Below are positions 1 to 6,102 of a stretch of DNA of 22,683 nt, piece by piece (positions within the stretch are counted from its first letter, which is position 1; the number at the start of each line of letters is the position of its first letter). The stretch lies in the NCBI GenBank assembly GCA_050874585.1, contig JBNMKZ010000040.1:1-22683 (forward strand), written 5' to 3'. Position numbers and translations under genes: made by a program. The notes below the pieces were generated by a model. It was not told the origin of the DNA, did no database searches, and worked only from the letters and a program-made list of their open reading frames with translations. This stretch comes from UBA1067 sp050874585. GTDB lineage: Bacteria; Verrucomicrobiota; Kiritimatiellia; RFP12; UBA1067.

Positions 1-96
1 CGTAGAACGGAACGCTTCTACACGTAGAACAAATCGATTCTACACGAAGAAAAAACCAAGTCTCCGTGTAGAAGGAAAACCGTTCTCCGTGTAGAC
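1..96. repeat. Array of 14-bp imperfect palindromes spaced 22 bp (array A)
   Basis: Four and a half copies of a near-palindrome are visible. The clearest is TTCTACACGTAGAA at 16-29 (arms TTCTAC and GTAGAA, 2-nt centre). Related copies lie at 38-51 (TTCTACACGAAGAA), 60-73 (GTCTCCGTGTAGAA) and 83-96 (TTCTCCGTGTAGAC). A right half, CGTAGAAC, is at 1-8, so the array continues past the window edge. Copy starts are 22, 22 and 23 bp apart, and the half copy also fits 22. The 8-9-bp linkers are not conserved. Two helical turns per copy would put every palindrome on one face of the DNA, as for a protein bound cooperatively as dimers. The role is unknown. The array lies just beyond the terminator of the neighbouring minus-strand unit. 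Confidence 0.8.
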
Positions 97-113
97 TTCG
101 CCGCGATGCGGAC

Positions 114-147
114 AAAAAAAGAGCGGGCGGGGCATTGCCCCACCCGC
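114..147 (-). terminator. Strong intrinsic terminator
   Basis: Read on the minus strand, an 11-bp stem (GCGGGTGGGGC pairing with GCCCCGCCCGC, one U-G wobble) closes a 3-nt loop (AAT). It is followed by TC and seven Ts. This is a textbook Rho-independent terminator. It ends a minus-strand transcript coming from higher coordinates, most simply the unit that starts at the promoter at 722-750. Confidence 0.85.
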
Positions 148-194
148 CGTTTGGCGCGGTCACAACCGCCGCGCCGGGCCTGCCGCCCTGCGCC

Positions 195-542
195 TCAGGC
201 GGCCGCCGGCACGGCCGTGCGGCCCGCGCCGTGGACGGCGCCGTCTTCCACGCACGGGCGCGTGCGGAGCGTCAAATCAAGCTCCGCGCCTGCACGCGTC
301 TCCCCGAGCGCGGACGGGAAGGCAAACGCGGCGAAAGCGCAAGTGGAACTTGTGAGCGGTGGTGCCTCCCCGCGTGCGGACGGGAAGGCGCTCCCCCGGG
401 TCTCCGATGGAGTCCTCGGCTGGTGACGGTGCACGCATCGGCACCCCCCTTCCGCGGCGGTGTGGTTGGCGAGACGTGTTCCGGCGGCCGACGGACCGAA
501 ATCCGCCGCGCACCCCATCTGATGTTCCGACTTAAAAGTCAT
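195..542 (-). CDS. Possible small protein of 115 aa, unrecognised
   Basis: An ATG at 542 is preceded by GAGGAG with 8 nt spacing, a convincing ribosome binding site. The frame runs 115 codons to a TGA about 50 bp before the strong terminator. Third positions are GC-rich, as in the neighbouring real genes. Against it, the translation contains no Ile, Tyr or Trp and very little Leu, but much Ala, Gly, Pro, Arg, Thr and six Cys. It also has an internal repeat (AFPSARGE and AFPSALGE) from a 23-bp DNA repeat at 301-323 and 367-389. No signal peptide, membrane segment or family is recognisable. It may be an unusual small protein, or a chance ORF inside a structured RNA. Confidence 0.28.
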   Translation of the reverse strand: MTFKSEHQMGCAADFGPSAAGTRLANHTAAEGGCRCVHRHQPRTPSETRGSAFPSARGEAPPLTSSTCAFAAFAFPSALGETRAGAELDLTLRTRPCVEDGAVHGAGRTAVPAAA

Positions 543-721
543 TTCCGATCCTCCTCTACGGATTCTCCTTGTCCCCGCACGACCCTTGGGCACGCACCCA
601 ACGGCGGGCGCACGGGGGTGTCGACATCATTACGACCCTCGCAGCGACTCATAAAATCAACTGCTGACGAGGCGGCCTCACCGTGATTTCGAGTGGAGAC
701 ACACTCCTGTCAACGCCCGGA

Positions 722-750
722 ATTGTACCAAATCCCCGTCCGTTTGGCAA
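722..750 (-). promoter_or_regulatory. Sigma70-like promoter of the isolated unit
   Basis: On the minus strand TTGCCA (750-745), a 17-nt spacer and TACAAT (727-722) each match the consensus hexamers at five of six positions. Transcription would start near 715. No gene start follows for 170 nt. The next clear signal downstream is the small ORF at 542, then the terminator at 147-114. Confidence 0.65.
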
Positions 751-761
751 GGGGGTGCCTT

Positions 762-795
762 TGGAGTTTACCCATTTTTACCCCTGGAGTTTACC
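762..795. repeat. Two direct copies of TGGAGTTTACC, 23 bp apart, upstream of the promoter
   Basis: TGGAGTTTACC occurs at 762-772 and again at 785-795, with a shorter TTTACCC between them (777-783). Relative to the start site predicted near 715 the copies lie at about -47 and -70, directly upstream of the -35 element at 750-745. The spacing of about two helical turns suits a tandem activator site. The rest of 751-901, up to the end of mutY, shows no gene and no convincing terminator. Confidence 0.55.
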
Positions 796-901
796 ATGCA
801 CGCCTGGCGGCCGACACTGAAATTCACGGAAGGGCGCGGCGGTTTGCTTGTGCGGGGTTCGGGGGCGCAGTCCCCGTCCTTCGCCGCGCCCATCACGGAC
901 A

Positions 902-1873
902 TCAGGCACGCGGGGCAACGGGCAGCAAGCCGTTCGACTCAAGAATCTTCCGCGTCGCCGTTGCAAGGGGAACTTCCCCCGGATGCCGAAAGACCGCCTC
1001 GGCACGCGATGCCTTCAATACGGACTGCTCCAGCCGAAAATGAGAGAAAACCTGAACCTGCTCCCCCGCAGGCGTCACCTGAGGCAACTCCCAAAGGCCC
1101 TTCAAAAGCCCCCCCTCCCGATTCTGGACAAGAAGGACGCGTCCCTCGGAATCCGTGCACAGAACAACATTCTGGCGACGCACGGGAAGGGTCTTCTTCA
1201 CCGCTTTCACAGGATAGTCCGCCTGAACGCCCCCCTTCCGTGCGGCACATTCGCGGTGAAGCGGGCACTCTGCGCACCGAGGATTCGCCGGTGTGCAGAC
1301 GCAGGCCCCAAGTTCCATCATCGCCTGATTGAAATCGCCCGGAACAACTGCACGCCCGATGACCGGCATCAGTCGCGTTGCCAGTTTCTCCCTCGCCGGA
1401 AGTTTGCGGAAGTCGTCCGAAAGCATCCAATAGCGCGAAAAGACCCGCGCCACATTCCCGTCCACAACAGGAACACGTTCGCCGTTGAGGACGCTTGCAA
1501 GTGCCGCCGCCGTATAGGGACCAACGCCCGGGACCTCAGACCACGCCGCGGCGGACTGGGGCCAAACGACCCGCCCCGACGCGGCGAACACCTTCGCAGC
1601 CTTGCGGAGATTCCGCGCCCGTGCATAGTAGCCAAGCCCCTCCCAGGCCTTCAGGACTTCGCCTTCCTCGGCATCGGCCAATGCTTCTACCGTTGGAAAA
1701 CGGCTCAGAAAACGCTCGTAGTAGGGCAGAACCGTCGCATACGTTGTCTGCTGCATCATGATTTCACTGAGCCAGCAGGCATAGTGCGAGGGTGCCGTGC
1801 GCCACGGCATCGGACGCTTGTTCCGTGCGAACCAGGTCTCCAGTGCACACGCAATCGCCGAATCACCTCGCAT
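902..1873 (-). CDS. mutY: A/G-specific adenine DNA glycosylase MutY
   Basis: MutY removes adenine mispaired with 8-oxoguanine in base excision repair. With the ATG at 1873 the protein is 323 aa and its landmarks fall where they do in E. coli MutY: catalytic Glu37 in WLSEIMMQQT, helix-hairpin-helix EVPGVGPYTAAAL (113-125), and Asp138 in VDGNV. The 4Fe-4S cluster cysteines are C193, C200, C203 and C209 (C-x6-C-x2-C-x5-C). The C-terminal part (about 235-320) resembles the MutT-like Nudix domain that senses 8-oxoG (VLLVQNREGGLLKGLWELP). The frame is open further upstream into the dipeptidase gene, but 1873 is supported by an AGGGAGGGG site just before it and by the length match. It starts 11 bp after the M20 gene and is last in the lysS operon. 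Confidence 0.95.
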   Translation of the reverse strand: MRGDSAIACALETWFARNKRPMPWRTAPSHYACWLSEIMMQQTTYATVLPYYERFLSRFPTVEALADAEEGEVLKAWEGLGYYARARNLRKAAKVFAASGRVVWPQSAAAWSEVPGVGPYTAAALASVLNGERVPVVDGNVARVFSRYWMLSDDFRKLPAREKLATRLMPVIGRAVVPGDFNQAMMELGACVCTPANPRCAECPLHRECAARKGGVQADYPVKAVKKTLPVRRQNVVLCTDSEGRVLLVQNREGGLLKGLWELPQVTPAGEQVQVFSHFRLEQSVLKASRAEAVFRHPGEVPLATATRKILESNGLLPVAPRA

Positions 1874-1884
1874 GGGCCCCTCCC

Positions 1885-3216
1885 TCACAGGGCCGAAAGG
1901 ATGCGGACGGCCCACTCGCGGGCTTTCGCAAACTGCGCGAATGAATAACTCTCGTTCGGCGAGTGGATGCGATCGTCGGGCTGGCCCCAGCCGACGAGCA
2001 GGGGCGCGGCACCCGAGGCCTCGCGCAGGACCGAGACGACGGGAATGGACGCGCCATCCCACTGGAAGACCGGACCGCGCTCATCCATCGTGCGCAGCAC
2101 GTCATCCGCCAAACGGAAGATCGGCGAGGCCAACGGCAGACGAAAACCCGCCGCGCCACCCGTCACATCTTCAATGGAAAGTCGCATACCGCGTGGGACA
2201 CGCGCCTCAAGGTGTGCACGGACGGCGGCAATGGCCCGTGCCGGACTCTGCCCGGGCACAAGGCGCATGGACAGCTTGGCAATCGCCTCGCAGGGAATGA
2301 CGGTCTTCGCACCGGGCCCACCATAACCAGAATGGATGCCGTTCACCTCAATCGTCGGTTCAAACGAATTGCGCTGGACGATGGACTTTCCCCGCTGGCC
2401 GCCACACGGTTCGCACCCGATGTCGTCCGCATAGTCCTTCTCACTCGGTGCGGCACGCTCGGCCTCCCGCAGCTCATCCGCCGTTGGCGGCTCAATCGAG
2501 TCCCCAAAACCGGCGACGGCAATGGACCCGTCCGGATTGTGCAACGAGGCAACCAGCTCGGCCAGCCCCTGCGCGGCATTTGGCGCAAGGCCACCGTACT
2601 CGCCTGAATGCAGGTCGCGATTCGCCGCATTCAGCCGCACGGTGAAATGGGAGACGCCGCGCAAGCCCGCGACAATCGCCGGCCGCAGGCCCGCCGCAGC
2701 GGACGTGTCGCAGACGAGCAGGACTTCCGCCGCAATCTTACGACGGATGGAAGGCGCAAGTGCCGTCAGTGCCGCGCTTCCGCTTTCCTCCTGTCCTTCC
2801 AAAAGGACCTTGATTGTCGGCGTACGCGCCGCGTTTTGAGCAAGAAAATCGCGTACGCCGCAGAGAAAGGCAAAGGTCTGCCCCTTGTCGTCCTGCGCAC
2901 CGCGGCAGTAGATGCGCTCCCCGACAACCGTCGGCTCAAACGGCGGAGTCTTCCACTCGGAGATAGGGTCGGCGGGTTGCACGTCATAGTGACCGTAAAT
3001 CAGGACGGTCGGCGCATCCTCGCAACCCCGACGCTCGGCGAAAACCACGGGCGGGGAGAACTTCTCGCTCAGGAGTTCGCCCGAGAAGCCGAGCCCCTGA
3101 AGCCATTTCTTCAGCCAGGTCGCGCAATTCACGCAGTCGCGAAGCCGCGTCGGATCCGATCCGACGCTCTCAAACTTCAGCAAATCGAAGTACTCGCTCC
3201 TGACGGCGTCTTCCAT
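1885..3216 (-). CDS. M20-family metallodipeptidase
   Basis: This is a dizinc exopeptidase of the M20 family, probably a cytosolic dipeptidase (443 aa; no signal peptide). The metal and catalytic motifs are in order: YGHYDVQP with His76, GAQDDKGQ with the bridging Asp near 109-110, EGQEESGS with the Glu-Glu pair at 143-144, and VCDTS with Asp170. The central dimerisation domain holds DLHSGEYGG and NGIHSGYGGPG. The late metal ligand is in DDRIHSPNES near the C terminus. The ATG at 3216 follows lysS by only 5 bp. The longer reading upstream lies within lysS and was rejected. The substrate cannot be read from sequence; the family includes carnosinase-like and general dipeptidases. Confidence 0.9.
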   Translation of the reverse strand: MEDAVRSEYFDLLKFESVGSDPTRLRDCVNCATWLKKWLQGLGFSGELLSEKFSPPVVFAERRGCEDAPTVLIYGHYDVQPADPISEWKTPPFEPTVVGERIYCRGAQDDKGQTFAFLCGVRDFLAQNAARTPTIKVLLEGQEESGSAALTALAPSIRRKIAAEVLLVCDTSAAAGLRPAIVAGLRGVSHFTVRLNAANRDLHSGEYGGLAPNAAQGLAELVASLHNPDGSIAVAGFGDSIEPPTADELREAERAAPSEKDYADDIGCEPCGGQRGKSIVQRNSFEPTIEVNGIHSGYGGPGAKTVIPCEAIAKLSMRLVPGQSPARAIAAVRAHLEARVPRGMRLSIEDVTGGAAGFRLPLASPIFRLADDVLRTMDERGPVFQWDGASIPVVSVLREASGAAPLLVGWGQPDDRIHSPNESYSFAQFAKAREWAVRILSAL

Positions 3217-3221
3217 CACAC

Positions 3222-4664
3222 TCAGGCCTTCTTCATCTGTGGGAAGAGGACGACATCGCGAATGCCGTCGCACCCCGTGAGCAGCATGACCAGGCGATCG
3301 ATGCCGATGCCGAGCCCGCCCGTCGGCGGCATACCGCACTCCAGGGCCGAAATGAAGTCCTCGTCAATCTTTTCCGTATCCTCGCCGGCCTGGTGCTCAA
3401 GGGCCTTGCGCTGCTCAAGCGGGTCGTTCTGCTCGGTATAGCCCGGGCAGAGCTCGCGTCCGCCAACGACGAACTCGAACACGTCGACAAGTTTCGGGTC
3501 GTCCTTGCAGGCCTTGGCCAACGGCACGAACTCGTGCGGAAGCCGCGTCACGAAGGTCGGCTGGCGCAGGTTCTTCTCAATGAGCTTGTCGTAGACCTCG
3601 TGCGTCAGCATCAAGGTATCGTGCACATCGTCAAGTTCGAGGTTCGTCTCGGTCTCCTTGCCCTTCGCCTTCTCAAGCTGGGTCTCGAACGGCAGGTCAA
3701 ACCAGTCGGCCCCCATCAGTTCCTTGACAAGGTCGCTGTAGGCCACGCGGCGGTACGGCGGATTGAAGTTCAGAATCTCCTTCTTTTCGCCATATTCGAT
3801 TTCCCGCGTCCCGATGACGGTGTCGCAGAGGTGGGGAATCAGCCCCTCGATAATTGCTTCCATGGACGTGCGGTCGCCATAGGCCTCGTACACCTCAAGG
3901 ACGGTGAACTCCGGGTTGTGCGAGCGGTCGATGCCCTCGTTGCGGAAGTCCTTGCCCAGTTCGAAGACCTTGTTCATTCCGCCGACGAGCAGTCGCTTCA
4001 GGTAAAGCTCGGGCGCGATGCGCAGCACCATGTGCTGGTCAAGCGCATTGAAGTGGGTCTCGAACGGCTTGGCCGCCGCACCGCCCGCCTGGGCCTGGAG
4101 AATCGGCGTCTCGACTTCGTTGAAGCCCTTGGACCAAAGATACTTGCGCGTCTCCATCAGCAGGCGCGAACGGGTGAAGAAGCGGTTGCGGCTCTCGTCG
4201 TTCGTCATCAGATCGACGTAGCGGCGGCGGTAGCACTCCTCCTGATCGGCAAGGCCATGGAACTTCTCCGGCGGCTGCTCAAGGGCCTTCGCCAGCATCG
4301 TCCATTCCTTCACGACGAGGGACTTCTCGCCCTTCTGCGTCGTAAAGAGCACGCCCTCGGCACCGATGACGTCGCCGAGATTGAGCAGCTTGAACGCCGC
4401 GAAGGCCGTCTCCGGGAGTTCATCGCGCTTGAAGATGAGCTGGAACTTGTCGGTGCCGTCGTTCATCGTCGTGAAATTCATCTTGCCCATGCGACGAATC
4501 ATCAGCAACCGCCCCGCGACGCGGACGGTCTTGCCCTCCTCGAATTCAGCGCGGACTTTCTTCAGGTCCTCATGGTCATAGCGCCGACCATACGGTTCAT
4601 ACCCCAGATCCTTCAGGGCCTTCAGGCTCTGAAGCCGCTGCTCTCTGTATTCATTCGTTTCCAT
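3222..4664 (-). CDS. lysS: Lysyl-tRNA synthetase, class II
   Basis: It charges tRNA-Lys in the cytoplasm. The 480-aa protein has the expected layout: an N-terminal OB-fold anticodon-binding domain (about 45-130; VRVAGRLLMIRRMGKMNF) and a class II catalytic core. Motif 1 lies around 170-190 (LWSKGFNEVETPIL), motif 2 is FRNEGIDRSHNPEFT (240-254), and motif 3 is GGLGIGIDRLVMLLTG (449-464). Length and motifs are normal for bacterial LysS. It is the first gene of an operon with the dipeptidase and mutY. Its ATG lies only 8 nt after a TATAAT and has no purine-rich ribosome binding site, so the mRNA may be leaderless. Confidence 0.96.
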   Translation of the reverse strand: METNEYREQRLQSLKALKDLGYEPYGRRYDHEDLKKVRAEFEEGKTVRVAGRLLMIRRMGKMNFTTMNDGTDKFQLIFKRDELPETAFAAFKLLNLGDVIGAEGVLFTTQKGEKSLVVKEWTMLAKALEQPPEKFHGLADQEECYRRRYVDLMTNDESRNRFFTRSRLLMETRKYLWSKGFNEVETPILQAQAGGAAAKPFETHFNALDQHMVLRIAPELYLKRLLVGGMNKVFELGKDFRNEGIDRSHNPEFTVLEVYEAYGDRTSMEAIIEGLIPHLCDTVIGTREIEYGEKKEILNFNPPYRRVAYSDLVKELMGADWFDLPFETQLEKAKGKETETNLELDDVHDTLMLTHEVYDKLIEKNLRQPTFVTRLPHEFVPLAKACKDDPKLVDVFEFVVGGRELCPGYTEQNDPLEQRKALEHQAGEDTEKIDEDFISALECGMPPTGGLGIGIDRLVMLLTGCDGIRDVVLFPQMKKA

Positions 4665-4672
4665 AGGTGGAT

Positions 4673-4681
4673 ATTATAGCA
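4673..4681 (-). promoter_or_regulatory. Extended -10 promoter of the lysS operon
   Basis: On the minus strand TGC-TATAAT (4681-4673) is a perfect -10 with the TGn extension. No -35 match is visible at 16-18 nt, as expected for an extended -10 promoter. The predicted start site (about 4666-4664) is at the lysS ATG itself. Confidence 0.65.
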
Positions 4682-4716
4682 AATTTTGGCCCGTCCTGAG
4701 CCGTCCCGTCCGCGTC

Positions 4717-4745
4717 TTGCGGAGCACCGTTCCTTATTGTATAAT
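4717..4745 (+). promoter_or_regulatory. Promoter of the MATE exporter gene
   Basis: TTGCGG (4717-4722), a 17-nt spacer and a perfect TATAAT (4740-4745) face away from the lysS promoter. The predicted start is near 4752, next to the in-frame GTG at 4753. A longer reading of the gene from the TTG at 4717 would start inside the -35 element, so it is unlikely. Confidence 0.7.
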
Positions 4746-4752
4746 AGGCGAT

Positions 4753-6102
4753 GTGTTGAGCGAAAAGAAGGTTTCCGTCCTGCGAACGACCGTGCACACG
4801 GCCGCGCCACTTGTCTTTTCCGCTCTCGCCCAGGCCGCCAATCACATCAGCGACAGGTTCTTCCTCTCCAAGGCCTCCGGCGATGCGCTCGCGGCGGTTC
4901 TCCCCGGCGGGATGCTCGCCATCATGTTCTCGACCGTCATCATGACTGCCATCGGCTATTCGGGCACGGTCATCGCCCAGCGGCATGGCGGCGGCGACCT
5001 CCCGGGAGCGCGGCGGGCCTTCGCCCAAGGGCTTTGGATGACGCTCCTCTCCGTTCCCCTTTTCATTCTCTCAATTCCCGTCGGCTACTGGTTCCTTGGC
5101 CTCGGCGGCCACGCCGCATCCCTCCTCGCGGCAGAAAAGAGCTACTTCCTCTGGTCGACTCCCGCCGGATTCTTCGGTACGCTCTCCGCCGTTCTCGGCG
5201 GTCTCCTCACGGGGCAGGGGCGCACCAAACGCGTGGGAACGGCAACGGCCTGCGGATTTCTGGCCAACATTGCCCTTGATGCATTCCTTATTCCGTCTCA
5301 TGGAATCAACGGGGCGGGCATCGCTCTTTCCATCGCCGCCGTCGTCCCCGTCCTCATTCTCCTCCCGATGGTCCTGACGGATCCCCTGTTCCGGGCGAAT
5401 CCGCACGAGGCGCTCGCCTTCAATGGCCGCGACCTCTGGCGCATTCTCCGATTTGGCCTGCCCGATGCCTTCCGCTGCTCCTCGGGGGCCTTCTTCTTCC
5501 TCGTCTTCATGCAGGCCGCCGGGCGGCTCGGCAACCTCACGCTGGCCGTTGGCAACGTCTGCTTTGCCGTCAACAACTTCCTGTACATGATTGGCGTTGC
5601 CGTCGCCTCCGCCGTCACCATCCTGACGGGGAGGACGGCCGGCGCACACGACCTCGCGACCGAGCGCGCCACCATTTGGAGTGGACTCAAGATTCTTTTC
5701 CTGGTCAACACGCTCTTTTACATCGTGGTTCTTCCCCTCTCCGGGCGAATCATGGACACTTTTTTCCCAGCAAACTCCGACTTCGATCCCGCGCTCTTCC
5801 GGCAAACGGGCGTCCTCATCTTCTGCATCATGTACTTTCGCGGGCTGATTGAGTCGACCTACCTCATCCTAAGTGCCGCGCTCAAGGGACGCGGGAATAC
5901 CCTCGCCGCCATGACCATCGAACTCAGCTGCGAGACGGCAGTCTGGCTGCCGCTCCTCGCCGCGACTCTGGCCTTTCACCCGACCATGCCCGTCCTCTGG
6001 CTCACGATGCCGGCCTGGCTCGCGGCGGCAATCGCCCTTCAGGTGCTCCGGCTTCGATTCCCCGTGCGCTTGCGGAACTGGCAGAGCGCAGGGATGAAGT
6101 AG
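4753..6102 (+). CDS. MATE-family multidrug/cation efflux transporter
   Basis: This is an inner-membrane antiporter of the MATE (NorM/DinF) superfamily, which exports drugs or metabolites in exchange for H+ or Na+. The 449-aa protein has about 12 hydrophobic segments in two repeated halves. Typical motifs are GYSGTVIAQRHGGGD in the first half and NIALDAFLIPSHGINGAGIA near residue 190, both characteristic of MatE domains. I chose the GTG at 4753 because TATAAT ends at 4745; TTG 4756 is possible. Its last 64 bp overlap the end of the convergent RND pump gene, with no terminator between them. The substrate is unknown. Confidence 0.9.
   Translation: MLSEKKVSVLRTTVHTAAPLVFSALAQAANHISDRFFLSKASGDALAAVLPGGMLAIMFSTVIMTAIGYSGTVIAQRHGGGDLPGARRAFAQGLWMTLLSVPLFILSIPVGYWFLGLGGHAASLLAAEKSYFLWSTPAGFFGTLSAVLGGLLTGQGRTKRVGTATACGFLANIALDAFLIPSHGINGAGIALSIAAVVPVLILLPMVLTDPLFRANPHEALAFNGRDLWRILRFGLPDAFRCSSGAFFFLVFMQAAGRLGNLTLAVGNVCFAVNNFLYMIGVAVASAVTILTGRTAGAHDLATERATIWSGLKILFLVNTLFYIVVLPLSGRIMDTFFPANSDFDPALFRQTGVLIFCIMYFRGLIESTYLILSAALKGRGNTLAAMTIELSCETAVWLPLLAATLAFHPTMPVLWLTMPAWLAAAIALQVLRLRFPVRLRNWQSAGMK

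Larger units (their letters stand above)
114..716 (-). ncRNA. Candidate isolated transcript of about 600 nt, possibly a structured RNA
   Basis: A good sigma70-type promoter (TTGCCA, 17 nt, TACAAT at 750-722) and a strong terminator (114-147) bound a stand-alone minus-strand unit. Its 3' third is full of perfect short inverted repeats: GCCGCC with GGCGGC (182-203), GGCGGCCGCC (199-208), GCACGGCCGTGC (209-220), GACGGCGCCGTC (234-245) and GCACG with CGTGC (252-265). This suits a folded RNA. The only ORF with a ribosome binding site (195-542) has an unlikely composition. I looked for the conserved landmarks of RNase P RNA and tmRNA and did not see them. The high GC content makes chance palindromes common, so the RNA reading is an inference from the promoter, terminator and hairpins together. 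Confidence 0.35.

Noticed and set aside
1..96. CRISPR array
   Set aside because: The repeat is 14 bp, the linkers are only 8-9 bp and no cas genes are present.
708..713. Perfect TTGACA on the minus strand as a second promoter
   Set aside because: No acceptable -10 hexamer lies 16-18 nt downstream; the TTGCCA/TACAAT pair just upstream is much better.
114..716. RNase P RNA or tmRNA
   Set aside because: The conserved RNase P landmark GAGGAAAGTCC and tmRNA end signatures are not visible on the minus strand.
848..1948. Long plus-strand open frame opposite mutY
   Set aside because: It is antisense to a protein with full MutY motifs, and its own translation is basic and unlike any family; GC-rich codons create such frames.
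1874..2062. N-terminal extension of MutY
   Set aside because: The extra 63 codons overlap the dipeptidase gene, are Arg/Pro-rich, and would displace the catalytic Glu37 and Asp138 numbering that fits the ATG at 1873.
3393..4679. Plus-strand frame of 428 codons opposite lysS
   Set aside because: Mirror of a clear LysS; no ribosome binding site or domain.
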